Below, one piece after another: positions 15,008-24,318 of a stretch of 64,000 nt of DNA. A program made the position numbers and the translations under genes. Position 1 is the stretch's first letter. Every line of letters begins with the position of its first letter. Origin of the DNA: a virus; the IMG/VR virus record IMGVR_UViG_3300050821_020196, positions 1 through 64,000 of that record; one strand, 5' to 3'. The notes under the pieces were generated by a model. The model was not told the DNA's origin, made no database searches, and saw only the letters and a program-made list of their open reading frames with translations.

Positions 15008-16846
15008 ATGGCTAAACCGCCGGTAAAGCGCATCTCCGTTCCCCGCCCCCGCAACGCGGTTAATGGTCGTTTCGAGGCGAAGAACGCCTACATACCCGAT
15101 TTAACTACATCTCCCCCGGGCATGGGTTTCCGGCGGGGCACCGGTTATGGGGTAGGGGCGGCCAGTTGGGAAACCAATGCTACGAAAGCCTGGTCGAGCC
15201 GCCCGGGATCTCCGGATTCGGACATCGTCCTTAATATCGATCTTATTCGTTCCCGGAGCCGCGAATTATTCATGAATTCGCCGTTGGCGGCGGCGGTAGT
15301 TAATACTACGAGGGTCTATACCGTTTCGACCGGGATAAAACCGCTTCCGAAGATCAACTACAAGCGGTTAAAGATTACGGAGAAGGAGGCGGAGGAGTTT
15401 AACGAGGATTGGTCGGAGGAGTTTAACCTCTGGGCGAACTCCACGGCTTGCGACTGGTACCGGCGCATGAATTTCTACCAGCTGCAGGATTTAGCCATTG
15501 CTTCCATGCTTTTAAACGGTGATGCGCCCACGCTTTTGCCCTACCTCCAGCGCCCGGGCGATCTCTACGCGCTAAAGATCCGCATGATCGAGGCCGACCG
15601 CCTTTGCAACCCACTTTATTGGAATTACGACCGCAACATTCTCGGGGGAGTAGAACTCGGGGATACTGGGGAGGTTATTAGCTACCACGTACGGCAAATC
15701 CACCCCCACCAGAATTTCTATCCGGCGGCGGTAGTGGAGAAAATGTTCGATTGGGTAGAGATCGACGCCTACGGCAAGCTTACCGGGCGGCCCAACCTTC
15801 TTCTTATCTCCGAATACGAACGATGCGAGCAGCGGCGGGGGGTGCCGATCCTGGCGAAGATTATCGAAATCCTGGCCGATTTTACTCGTTTCGTTAAGGC
15901 GGAGGTAAGCGCCTCGGAGATGACGGCCCGCTTTATCGCCACCGTGGAAAGCGAATTCCCGGACGAAAATTTCCTCGAAAAACTGACGAAAGAGGAGCGG
16001 GACTCCCTCTACCGGGTAGGCCGCTACAACGTCATCGTCGACGAGAGCAATATCGTTAATTTCCTCCGCCCGGGCAATAAGCTGAACCTTCTAAAAAGCG
16101 AGCGGCCCTCCGGCACCTTCGATCCTTTCGTTACCGCTATTTCGAAGCTGGTCGGAGCGGCGTGCGGAGTGCCTTACGAGATCCTTTTAAGCTGTTTCTC
16201 TTCTTCCTATTCCGCTTCCCGGGCCGCGTTCAATTTGTTTGAGAAACGGATTAAGGTATTACAGAACATTATCATTTCCCAATTTTGCCAGCCGGTCTAC
16301 GAGCAGCTCATGGACGAGGCGGTGGAGGAGGGAATTATTAAGGCTCCCGGCTATTTCGAGGACCCGCGCATCCGGGCGGCTTATACCCGGTGCAAGTGGA
16401 TCGCCACTCCCATGGGGTCGATCGACCCAACTAAAGATATTCAAGCTTCTAAGGATCTTATTATTATCGGGGCCTCCGATTGCGAGGCGGAGGCGGCTAA
16501 GCTAACCGGGACGAATTATAAGCACAACGTCGCTCAGCTAGGTAAGGAAGTTAAGGAATTCCATGCCGAGGGGCTTAACCACCCCATGATCGAGACCCCG
16601 ATTACCCGTACGCAAAGGATTATGGACGAGTCGGTCGACGATACCGGCGCTCCTACTCCCGGGAAGCCGAAAGCCCCGCCTACCGCTCCGTCGGGGCCTT
16701 CTAAATCGCCTCCTCCCGCTCCGACCGCTCCTTCCCCGCCCCCGAGCCCGACTTCTTCGAAGCGTTACGTAACCTATACCCTCGATTACGACCACGAGCC
16801 CGAGCCCGGGGAGGTTCTCCGCTATTTAGAGTCGACCCGTACTTAA
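15008..16846 (+). CDS. Portal protein (lambda GpB family)
   Basis: A 612-residue protein. The N-terminal half has features of lambda-family portals: SRELFMNSPLAAAVVNTTRVY near residues 85-105, then LLNGDAP near 176 and MIEADRLCNPL near 196. A segment with a Ser/Tyr-rich SSSYSASRAAF near residue 400 matches the family hallmark SYSSARAA. The C-terminus is Pro/Ser-rich and probably disordered (about 555-585). It forms the dodecameric ring at the head vertex. Starts 4 bases after the connector gene. Confidence 0.95.
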   Translation: MAKPPVKRISVPRPRNAVNGRFEAKNAYIPDLTTSPPGMGFRRGTGYGVGAASWETNATKAWSSRPGSPDSDIVLNIDLIRSRSRELFMNSPLAAAVVNTTRVYTVSTGIKPLPKINYKRLKITEKEAEEFNEDWSEEFNLWANSTACDWYRRMNFYQLQDLAIASMLLNGDAPTLLPYLQRPGDLYALKIRMIEADRLCNPLYWNYDRNILGGVELGDTGEVISYHVRQIHPHQNFYPAAVVEKMFDWVEIDAYGKLTGRPNLLLISEYERCEQRRGVPILAKIIEILADFTRFVKAEVSASEMTARFIATVESEFPDENFLEKLTKEERDSLYRVGRYNVIVDESNIVNFLRPGNKLNLLKSERPSGTFDPFVTAISKLVGAACGVPYEILLSCFSSSYSASRAAFNLFEKRIKVLQNIIISQFCQPVYEQLMDEAVEEGIIKAPGYFEDPRIRAAYTRCKWIATPMGSIDPTKDIQASKDLIIIGASDCEAEAAKLTGTNYKHNVAQLGKEVKEFHAEGLNHPMIETPITRTQRIMDESVDDTGAPTPGKPKAPPTAPSGPSKSPPPAPTAPSPPPSPTSSKRYVTYTLDYDHEPEPGEVLRYLESTRT

Positions 16847-16855
16847 GGAGAGAAA

Positions 16856-18385
16856 ATGCCGGTTCCTAAGCCACAAAAAGGGGAGAAGAAAGACGATTTC
16901 ATGGCCCGTTGTATGCACGAAGTCTCGCAAAACCCGGACCGGGAAAACGACCAGAATGTGGCTATTTGCCTCGATACTTGGCGGAAGAAAGATACCCAGG
17001 ATGCCGTTATGAAAAAAGTCTTCGCGTTTAACGACCCCGAAAAGAAGGGGCTCCGCTGGGAACTCTCCCTTACCTCGGCAAAGGGGAAGAAGGAGGATAT
17101 GGAGGACGAGGATAAGGAAGACGACTTCGACGACGAGGAGGACGACGACGAGGATACCTACGACGCGGTAAAGAACGATGACTCGGAGGGCGGGGACGAC
17201 GAGGGCGGCGACGATAGCGAGATGCACGCCTCGGATAAGAGCGATTCCGCGAAGGATAAGAAGGAGGCTGGGGAACTCGGCAACGACGATAGCGCTAACG
17301 GCGGCGCGGACCCTCTCGGCGAAAATGTTGTCGCTAATCTCTCCATATATGGTGATATCGGCGAGAATTCCGATTCGGAAGCTTCGATTTCCGCCGCCGC
17401 ATTCCGTTCCGCGTTGGCCGAGGCGGGGAATATTTCGAAGTTGAATATCCATATTAACTCGGCGGGCGGCAACATGTATGACGGAATTAGCATCTCCAAC
17501 GCTATTTCCGAGCATCCGGCTCCTTCCGTAGCTTACGTCGACGGCCTAGCCGCCAGCGCGGCGACCATCGTCGCTCTCGGGGCGGATAAGACGGTTATGC
17601 GGGATAACTCGCATTACATGATCCATAATTCCTGGGCCGCCGCCGTCGGAGATGCGGATTTAATGACGAAGGCGGCTAACCACTTAAAGATAGCCGACGA
17701 GACCATCTCCTCCATGTACGCCAGGAAGACCGGCCTGGATAAAGAGGTTATCTTGAAAATGATGTCCAACGAGACCTGGATGACGGCCCGGCAAGCGAAA
17801 GCGAAGGGTTTCGCCGACTCGGTAAAGGGCACCGTCGGCAAGGCGGCGAGAGCGAGCGCGAACAACCAATTTATCTTTAACTCCGTCGCCCTCGACCTGT
17901 CGCACTTTAAGAATATCCCGGCTAAACTTACCCGGATGCGGGTTAAAAAGAGCCCCCCCAATAAAGTTTCTACCCCCGACGTAATTATCTCGGAATTTAC
18001 TATGACCTCATCCGCCGACATTAAAGCTAAGGCTCCCGAAGCGTACAACGAGATCTATGCTCTAGGCGCGGAGGAAGGAATTAAGCGCGAACGGGAACGC
18101 ATCGCCGAGATCGAGGCTTTCGACGCTCCGGAGTGCAAGGAAATCGTGGCCAAGGCCAAAGCGGACGGCTCTCTCGCTTCCGCCATTGCCGTGGAGTGCT
18201 TTAAGGCGGTTAACGCTCGCAAGCCGCAAGCGGTCTCCCCGGCAAATGCCCGCAAGCTGGACGCTAAGGATGTCAATTCCCTCGGGGCGGACATGAGCGA
18301 CGTCGATAAGAAGGAAATGAGCGCTCTCGAAAAGCGGGCGGCAGTAGCCGACCTCATCGCGGGTAAGAACGGCAACCGGAAATAA
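16856..18385 (+). CDS. Head maturation protease (ClpP type) with acidic linker and scaffold tail
   Basis: A 509-residue protein. Residues 1-45 form a small domain (KPQKGEKKDDFMARCM) seen at the front of other phage head proteins. Residues 78-155 are an extraordinarily acidic Asp/Glu linker. Residues 157-340 are a ClpP-like serine protease: INSAGGNMYDG near 200-210, nucleophile Ser234 in GLAASAAT and catalytic His257 in MIHNSW. The remaining C-terminal section, with coiled-coil-like charged helices, probably acts as internal scaffold, as in lambda C/Nu3. A strong GGAGAG precedes the start. Confidence 0.92.
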   Translation: MPVPKPQKGEKKDDFMARCMHEVSQNPDRENDQNVAICLDTWRKKDTQDAVMKKVFAFNDPEKKGLRWELSLTSAKGKKEDMEDEDKEDDFDDEEDDDEDTYDAVKNDDSEGGDDEGGDDSEMHASDKSDSAKDKKEAGELGNDDSANGGADPLGENVVANLSIYGDIGENSDSEASISAAAFRSALAEAGNISKLNIHINSAGGNMYDGISISNAISEHPAPSVAYVDGLAASAATIVALGADKTVMRDNSHYMIHNSWAAAVGDADLMTKAANHLKIADETISSMYARKTGLDKEVILKMMSNETWMTARQAKAKGFADSVKGTVGKAARASANNQFIFNSVALDLSHFKNIPAKLTRMRVKKSPPNKVSTPDVIISEFTMTSSADIKAKAPEAYNEIYALGAEEGIKRERERIAEIEAFDAPECKEIVAKAKADGSLASAIAVECFKAVNARKPQAVSPANARKLDAKDVNSLGADMSDVDKKEMSALEKRAAVADLIAGKNGNRK

Positions 18386-18397
18386 TCCTAAATTTTT

Positions 18398-18835
18398 ATG
18401 TCTATAGGTAGCGCAACTTTATACGGACCGAGGTCGTTCGCTAATATTTGGGGGGCGCAGGATTTTCCTTCCGAGACGGCGACTTACCTTATTAAAGGCG
18501 GCCAGACGGTTAGCATGTCGGGAGCGCCGACGGCGACTTACATCTTGCCGGGCACTATGATGGGGTTAACCGGAAGCGGTTCCGCTTCGAAAGCGGTTAT
18601 CCTCGACTCTACGGCGGGCGACGGCTCTCAGAATCCGGTCGGCGTTCTCCTTAGCGGCACGGAGACGGCGGGGGGAGATACTCCGGCGGCGATCGCCGTT
18701 AGCGGCTCCTTTAACGGCAACGCCCTCCATTTTAAGGGTAGCGATAGTTACGCCACCTTCGCGGCTAAGCTCATTGCCCAAAACATCTATATCGAATCCT
18801 CTATTCCCGCGCACGGCACCAACGCACCCGCTTAA
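18398..18835 (+). CDS. Head decoration protein (lambda gpD type)
   Basis: A 145-residue beta-rich protein between the protease and capsid genes. It contains the pattern YILPGTMMGLTG followed by a DGSQNPVGVLL segment, typical of gpD-fold decoration proteins that trimerise on the expanded capsid. Gene order C-D-E is the lambda order. The upstream region is T-rich (CTAAATTTTT) without a clear Shine-Dalgarno. Confidence 0.85.
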   Translation: MSIGSATLYGPRSFANIWGAQDFPSETATYLIKGGQTVSMSGAPTATYILPGTMMGLTGSGSASKAVILDSTAGDGSQNPVGVLLSGTETAGGDTPAAIAVSGSFNGNALHFKGSDSYATFAAKLIAQNIYIESSIPAHGTNAPA

Positions 18836-18847
18836 AGGGAAGACTTT

Positions 18848-19924
18848 ATGGCAATAAATCTGATCGATTTGTATGATACGTATTCGATGATCGAGGCGAT
18901 CAATAAATTGCCTACTCAATCGAGCTTCCTCCGAGATACGTTCTTCCCGAACCGCCGCTTCTCGCCGACGGAACACGTCCAGTTCGACTTCGCAAAAGAA
19001 GGTCGTTACCTGGCCCCGTTCTACGACCGGAACTCCAATCCGGCCTTAGCCGAGCGGCAAGGTTTCGAGACGCGGGATTTCGTTGCTCCGCCTTTCGGGG
19101 TTACCCGGGTACTGACCGTCGATGATATTGTTCGGCGTTGGATAGGAGAAGCGCCTTATACTTCGAGGACCCCGGTCGAACGGGGGGCCGAGATCCTAAA
19201 GCTCGATCTTCTAAAGAGCGACCTTCAGTGCTCCCGTACGGAGGAGTATTTCGCGGCCACCACGATACTCTACGGGACGATTTCCGGCCAGATCGCTACC
19301 CCGAACGGCATGATTAATGCCACGCCGATCGACTGGAAGTCCCAGCTCGGGCAAACGATTAATAATATCTCGGTTACCTGGACGAATGCGGGCGATCCCT
19401 TCGGCGACCTGGCCACTCTCTTTCTAGAGATCCAGCAACAATCCCTCGTGGTGCCGAATATCGTGGTCATGGACAATACGGCCTTCGGCCTTCTCCGCAA
19501 GAATCCGGAGTTGCAAAAGGAGCTGTATAGCTTCCGGGGAGATAGCGGCAACACGATCGCGGTTATCGCGCCGGATAGGCTTTCGGACAATGTCAGCTAT
19601 GCCGGGCGGCTCCGTTACCCGGCTATCGATCTTTACATTTACAACGAGTGGTACCTTAATAATAACAACGTTAGTACGCCTTTCTTGCCCCCGGGAACGG
19701 TAATCATGGGCAATACAAAATCCAACAATATTTTGTATTATGGGGCGATTACCCTCTGGCAGGGTGACCCGGTGGATGGCGCGTTTTCGACCTATACGGA
19801 TACGCCTAGAGTGCCGAAAGTGTACGCCGATATTAAAAACAATAGGCGCTACCTAGAGATGCACGCCCGGGCGCTGACCTGCCCGACGGATCTTACCGAG
19901 TGGGGGGTTTTAACCGTTTCCTAA
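18848..19924 (+). CDS. Major capsid protein (lambda gpE family)
   Basis: A 358-residue protein. Residues 15-45 read like gpE-family starts (MIEAINKLPTQSSFLRDTFFP) and residues 75-110 include APPFGVTRVLTVDDI. The C-terminal half has PFLPPGTVIMGN, a family feature. It forms the HK97-fold shell. The gene is followed by a strong terminator, so capsid expression can be separated from the tail genes. Related to the capsid protein of prophage 2 at 62479-63666, although only at family level. Confidence 0.95.
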   Translation: MAINLIDLYDTYSMIEAINKLPTQSSFLRDTFFPNRRFSPTEHVQFDFAKEGRYLAPFYDRNSNPALAERQGFETRDFVAPPFGVTRVLTVDDIVRRWIGEAPYTSRTPVERGAEILKLDLLKSDLQCSRTEEYFAATTILYGTISGQIATPNGMINATPIDWKSQLGQTINNISVTWTNAGDPFGDLATLFLEIQQQSLVVPNIVVMDNTAFGLLRKNPELQKELYSFRGDSGNTIAVIAPDRLSDNVSYAGRLRYPAIDLYIYNEWYLNNNNVSTPFLPPGTVIMGNTKSNNILYYGAITLWQGDPVDGAFSTYTDTPRVPKVYADIKNNRRYLEMHARALTCPTDLTEWGVLTVS

Positions 19925-19970
19925 AAATTTCTTTCGGTTAGCATATACATACATTGATTAGCGACATGGT

Positions 19971-20001
19971 AAAACCCCCGGCGAGCGGTGCCGGGGGTTT
20001 T
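19971..20001. terminator. Strong bidirectional terminator after capsid gene
   Basis: Perfect 12-base arms (AAAACCCCCGGC / GCCGGGGGTTTT) with a 7-base loop and T-rich tail. It would end most transcription from the head operon just before the joining and tail genes. Confidence 0.9.
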
Positions 20002-20027
20002 CTTTTGCCCCGGGGTAGTTATCCGGC

Positions 20028-20381
20028 ATGAGCTTAATGAGCGATTTCGCCTCGGAGATGGATGACGTCTTCTTCGATACCGAGGAGCTAGCCGAGTGCA
20101 TGGCCGTCTCGATTAACGATGGGACTGGGCACGAGAAGACGCTTATGCTCGGGGTAATCTGGCAAGGGGATCTCCTCCGGGACGCGATCGGAGTCGCGCA
20201 TACGGCGGCGCTCGGCGAATACGAGGCCGCCTTAACCGTGAACGCCGCCGATCTCCCGCGAAAGCCGACCAATAACGAGACGCTAAAAGTAAACGGAAAG
20301 AAGTACCGTATCGCGAAGGTGGTCTTCGGCCCGCAGGATCTTTTCTACGTTATCTACCTTTGCACCTACGCGACGAATTAA
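20028..20381 (+). CDS. Head-tail joining protein (gpFII-like)
   Basis: A 117-residue protein starting MSLMSDFASEMDDVFFDTEELAE, with a beta-rich core ending KYRIAKVVFGPQDLFYV. This pattern is that of small head-tail joining proteins placed after the capsid gene in lambda-like and Mu-like phages. GTAGTTA at 20015-20021 lies 6 bases before the start. Confidence 0.75.
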   Translation: MSLMSDFASEMDDVFFDTEELAECMAVSINDGTGHEKTLMLGVIWQGDLLRDAIGVAHTAALGEYEAALTVNAADLPRKPTNNETLKVNGKKYRIAKVVFGPQDLFYVIYLCTYATN

Positions 20382-20386
20382 ACCCT

Positions 20387-21034
20387 ATGCCGATAATTGT
20401 CGATGCCCGCGATTTCGCCCGTTGCCGGAGTAATCTCTTCGAGATCCCGAAGAAGGTGCCCTCCATCCTTTCCCGCTCGATTAACTATGCCCTCCGGCGG
20501 ACGAAGACTCTTATTCTATCGGAGAAGGGGCCGGTACGGAGCGTCTATAACGTTAGCCGGGCCTCTCTTAACAAGAAGGGGATTATTAAGACGAAATGGG
20601 CGGAGCCGAGCGATCCCCCCTACGGGGCGTTAATGATCGCCGGGAAACGGTTGCCGCTCTATGCCTTTCTCGGGAGGAAGATCGTCGGGCAACGCACCGG
20701 CTGGGGGCAACAAGTACAGGTAGAGGTCTTAAAAGGGCAACGGAAGACTCTCCCCCACGCCTTTATCGCCACCATGGAGAGCGGGCATACCGGGATTTGG
20801 GAGCGGACCGGAGAGTTCGCGATTAGTAAGCGCGGGCGTTACGTCGGCAAGCGGCGGGAGAAGATCCGGGAGCTTTTTACGATTAACGTCGCCCAGATGG
20901 TCGGGGGAGCCCGGGCAACGGAAACGGTGCAAGCCTACGCCCGGGCCCAGTACGAAAAGGAGGTCGTCCGGCTCTCCAACGTCGCCTTAAAGGCCTTCGC
21001 GGATAAGCAGAATAAGAAGCCCTCCGGCTTTTAG
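20387..21034 (+). CDS. Minor tail protein Z-like
   Basis: A 215-residue basic protein. The N-terminal half has a helix with RSINYALRRTKTLILSE and YNVSRASLNKKG, matching the Z family of tail completion proteins (prophage minor tail protein Z), where basic helices line the tail-tube end. The first ATG at 20360 would overlap the previous gene and adds a poor extension, so the ATG at 20387 was used. Position after the joining protein supports the call. Confidence 0.75.
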   Translation: MPIIVDARDFARCRSNLFEIPKKVPSILSRSINYALRRTKTLILSEKGPVRSVYNVSRASLNKKGIIKTKWAEPSDPPYGALMIAGKRLPLYAFLGRKIVGQRTGWGQQVQVEVLKGQRKTLPHAFIATMESGHTGIWERTGEFAISKRGRYVGKRREKIRELFTINVAQMVGGARATETVQAYARAQYEKEVVRLSNVALKAFADKQNKKPSGF

Positions 21035-21047
21035 TAATTAGAGGGGA

Positions 21048-21731
21048 ATGAGTACCCCTTTCGGCATCTATACTCCCGGCTCCTCGATCCCCCTAATCGA
21101 GGATCTCCTCGCCGATCATATCCGCCTCTGGACGAAGGACTCCCGCTATAAGGCGGTCGCCGGGGTGCTGGGAGACATTACCCGCCTTCCGGAGCCGCAA
21201 GCCCCGGTCGTTTTCGTGAACGACATCCCCATGACGGTTTATGGGGTGCTCGAAGGGTCGCGCAAAGCCAACGTGCCGTGCGTTATCGTCCAGCTCGTTT
21301 CTTGGGAAAACGGTCCGAAAGTGGGGACCATGACGGTGCATATCGGGGTCTTAACCTACGACGATGCGGAGGACATGCAGGGCCACCGGGACGTTATTTT
21401 AATAATGAGCCGGATCTGGTTCCAACTTTGGAAGCACCGTTTAATCGGTTACGCCGGGCAAGAGGAGTCGGACCGTTACCGCTATGTGCTAACCGAGCCC
21501 TGGATAAGCGCGGAGAGGGTCTGGCCGGGAGATAAACCGACCTACCCTTTTTATTTCGGCTCCCTAATTACACATTATTCGTTAATAACCCCGACCGCCC
21601 ATGGGTACGAAGGAGAGCCTTCGGCGGTGCGCGGGGGCGGCATTCCGGTGGTTACCTACCCCGGGGAACCCATCGTCGGCGGCGAGCCTTCCGAGGTGCC
21701 GTTGCTCCCGGATGGTACCCCAATGTGGTGA
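21048..21731 (+). CDS. Tail terminator / completion-like protein
   Basis: A 227-residue protein. Residues 15-50 and 75-115 show alternating strand and helix (LIEDLLADHIRLW, VIVQLVSWENGPKVGTMTVHIGVLTY) as in tail-terminator folds that measure a ring around the tube end. The C-terminal 50 residues are Gly/Pro-rich and probably flexible. In contractile phages this place is often filled by gp37-like or tail-completion proteins; the precise family is not certain. GTAATTA lies 7 bases before the start. Confidence 0.6.
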   Translation: MSTPFGIYTPGSSIPLIEDLLADHIRLWTKDSRYKAVAGVLGDITRLPEPQAPVVFVNDIPMTVYGVLEGSRKANVPCVIVQLVSWENGPKVGTMTVHIGVLTYDDAEDMQGHRDVILIMSRIWFQLWKHRLIGYAGQEESDRYRYVLTEPWISAERVWPGDKPTYPFYFGSLITHYSLITPTAHGYEGEPSAVRGGGIPVVTYPGEPIVGGEPSEVPLLPDGTPMW

Positions 21732-21792
21732 CACATTAGCGTATTTTCCGAGGGCAAAATAAAGTTTCCCTCTCGCTCGTAATTATCCGGCG

Positions 21793-22101
21793 ATGAGCGA
21801 AGCAACCGAAGCGCCGGGACCGATCGTTTTCGTAGGGCCTAACCAGCCGGGCGGCCTCCTAATGCATGGGCAGATCTTCGAGGCGGGCGTCGGTATTCCG
21901 CCTTATCTAGATTCGCTTTTAAAGGCGAGGCCCATCCTCCGGAACTATTTCGTCCCCGTCGGGAGGTATTCCGAGGCGGTAAAGCGGGTGCCGAACCTCC
22001 GTTACTTCCGCTCGGAGCAAATTTCCGCCGTGCCTAACCGCCGAGCTAACCGCACGGGCCGGGCCAATCTTACCCCTATGGGCGTTCGCAATCCACGGTA
22101 A
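21793..22101 (+). CDS. Small hypothetical tail-region protein
   Basis: A 102-residue basic protein, beginning MSEATEAPGPIVFVGPN, with a helical mid-part (LDSLLKARPILRNYFV) and an Arg/Asn-rich tail. No family recognised. Small proteins of this type are often found directly before the sheath gene. GTAATTA lies at 21779-21785, 7 bases before the start. Confidence 0.6.
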   Translation: MSEATEAPGPIVFVGPNQPGGLLMHGQIFEAGVGIPPYLDSLLKARPILRNYFVPVGRYSEAVKRVPNLRYFRSEQISAVPNRRANRTGRANLTPMGVRNPR

Positions 22102-22108
22102 CTCTTTT

Positions 22109-23695
22109 ATGTCAACTACCGCTACTTTCACTCACGGAGTCTATTACGTCCAGGAACCTACGGCGGCGGTGGGCGTCGTCGAGGCGAACGCTAGTCTTCC
22201 TTTCGTTTGCGGTCGGGCTCCGGTCCACACCTTGCCCCAGTTTCAATGGCAGCCGTACAACGTCTGGGCCGGTTCCGGGAGCGGGATTTCGCCTTACGCG
22301 AGCGTGGTTAACCAACCGATTTTTACTAATTCCTACCAGGACGTGGTCAACGGTTCCGACGCCGCCGGGCTTACCGCGCTCGGCTATTCGAGCGATTTCG
22401 CAACTTGGACTATCTCCGAGCACGTCGATGCCGCCTACCTAGAGAATAACGTCGCTCCGGCGGTTTACCAGAACGTCTTCGATCCCGCCGGGCAAGGCAA
22501 TTATACACAAATCGCGGCCACTCCTTTTACGGTTAGCAATAACCAGGTTACCATTAACGTCCCGAACGTTATCCTGACCTCCGTCGTTATTAAGAACTCC
22601 GGGAATACCGTGACGTATATTAACGGCACGGATTACGTCCTGAACTACGATAGCTCGGGGACCTTCGCTTCCCTTATCGTTACCGTCCTCGCCGCCGGGG
22701 CCGCTTCCGGGGCGACCTCCCTCTCCATCGCCTACGCTTACGCTCTCCCGCTTCAGGTCGGGGCGAACGCGGTTATCGGCGGTACCGATGCCCAAGGCCG
22801 CTATAGCGGCTTGCAAGCGATCGAGAACGTCTTCTGGGATTTTCAACAGGTGGTTGGGATTATCCTAGCTCCCGGGTTCTCCTCGAACCCGAATGTCGCG
22901 CAAGCCATGCTGGCCAAGGCTACTTCATTTAATGGCGTTTTTTCATGCATGGCCTACATCGACGTCGATACCTCACAAGTTACCGGTTACACGGGGGTTA
23001 ACGCCTGGAAGAATACAAATAATATTTTTAGTAAGTACCAGATGCTCTTCTGGCCGATGGCGGAACTCGGGAATAAGACCTACCATTTAAGCGTTTTAGC
23101 CGCCGTTACCCAGGCCGTAACCGACTTTAATAATGGGAACGTGCCTTTCGCTTCCTCCTCCAACCAGCCGCTAGCGGCGACCGCTCTCGTCCTCGCTAAC
23201 GGGGCGCAAGTTACTATGACGAACGTGCAAGCGAACGTCTTAAACGCTATCGGTTGCACGACCGCGCTTAACTTTATCGGCGGCTTCCGGCTTTGGGGGA
23301 ACCTAACCGCCGTCGGATTGTCGGATACGGATATTCACGACGAGTTCCAATGCATCCAGAGGATGTTTCAATTTGTAGGCAACTCCCTCGTTTTGACATT
23401 GTGGCAATTTTGCGATCGCCCTGGAAATAACCGGAACATTGAGGCGATTACGGAGACGATCGTCCTTTTCCTCGACGCGCTTACTTCGCAAGGGGCGCTT
23501 ATCGACGGCAACGCTAGCTTTAATCCGGCGGATAACCCGATCGAGAATTTAATGCAGGGAACATTTTCCTGGAATTTACAGATGGCTCCGCCGCCTCCGA
23601 TGCAGACGATCCGGGCCCTCCTAAATTACGACTTGGATATGTTGCAGGAGCTATTCGCGAATAGCGGCATCGCCAACCCGACCTCGCTTACCTAA
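22109..23695 (+). CDS. Contractile tail sheath protein
   Basis: A 528-residue protein. The N-terminus reads FTHGVYYVQEPTA, VVEANASLPFVCGRAPV, matching the usual sheath opening (G..V.E...G....I......I..VG.AP). The C-terminal 120 residues (DTDIHDEFQCIQRMFQFVGNSL) show the DUF2586/sheath C-terminal pattern. It surrounds the tube and contracts to drive it through the envelope. Followed directly by the tube gene, as in P2 (FI, FII). Confidence 0.93.
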   Translation: MSTTATFTHGVYYVQEPTAAVGVVEANASLPFVCGRAPVHTLPQFQWQPYNVWAGSGSGISPYASVVNQPIFTNSYQDVVNGSDAAGLTALGYSSDFATWTISEHVDAAYLENNVAPAVYQNVFDPAGQGNYTQIAATPFTVSNNQVTINVPNVILTSVVIKNSGNTVTYINGTDYVLNYDSSGTFASLIVTVLAAGAASGATSLSIAYAYALPLQVGANAVIGGTDAQGRYSGLQAIENVFWDFQQVVGIILAPGFSSNPNVAQAMLAKATSFNGVFSCMAYIDVDTSQVTGYTGVNAWKNTNNIFSKYQMLFWPMAELGNKTYHLSVLAAVTQAVTDFNNGNVPFASSSNQPLAATALVLANGAQVTMTNVQANVLNAIGCTTALNFIGGFRLWGNLTAVGLSDTDIHDEFQCIQRMFQFVGNSLVLTLWQFCDRPGNNRNIEAITETIVLFLDALTSQGALIDGNASFNPADNPIENLMQGTFSWNLQMAPPPPMQTIRALLNYDLDMLQELFANSGIANPTSLT

Positions 23696-23714
23696 CCCTT
23701 AGTACTTATCGATT

Positions 23715-24230
23715 ATGCAGATTCCAGACGCCGTTCACGGGTTTAACGTTTACACGGGTGCCGGTGCGCTCTTTGTGGGGGTGGCAGATTCAACTTTGCC
23801 GAATATCCAGTTAATGACTGACAGCATCAAAGGGGCTAATATTGCAGGATCGGTAAAATTCCCGATTATGGGATTCGCGAACGACATGGCTTTAGCATTG
23901 TCGTTCTATTCGGTAACGGACGGCTACTTCTCCCTCTTCGCCCAGACGGGCATCCAGTTGGTCCTCCGGGCCGGTATTCAGTACTCGGACAACTCCAATA
24001 ATACCCTTTTTGACATCCCCCGCCGGATCGTGGCTTTTTGTTATCCGACCGGGTTTAACTTAGGGAAATTCGAACCGGCGGTTAAGCAAGGGACGGTCGT
24101 CGATCTCTCGGTTAGCAAGATCGCCATCTATTTCCGCAACAACAACAAGGTGGCCGACATCGATCCGCTTAATACGAAGTGGGAGGTTTACGGCACGGAT
24201 TACCTCGCTCCTTTGCGGAATATGATTTAA
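23715..24230 (+). CDS. Tail tube protein (P2 FII-like)
   Basis: A 171-residue protein with features of contractile-tail tube proteins: MQIPDAVHGFNVYTGAGALFVGVADS and later PRRIVAFCYPTGFNLGKFEPAVKQGT, then a C-terminal WEVYGTDYLAPLRNMI typical of the P2 FII end (VNGVDQLAAIRAALG-like). It forms the inner tube. GTACTTA lies 6 bases before the start. No tail assembly chaperone gene follows, which is unusual. Confidence 0.92.
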   Translation: MQIPDAVHGFNVYTGAGALFVGVADSTLPNIQLMTDSIKGANIAGSVKFPIMGFANDMALALSFYSVTDGYFSLFAQTGIQLVLRAGIQYSDNSNNTLFDIPRRIVAFCYPTGFNLGKFEPAVKQGTVVDLSVSKIAIYFRNNNKVADIDPLNTKWEVYGTDYLAPLRNMI

Positions 24231-24318
24231 AAGCTCGCTCCTATAGAGACCATAGTAAAAAGCCCTGGGATGAGAGACCCAAAGCGCCCTCCTGGGCGGA
24301 TTTAACGATAAGCTGCAA

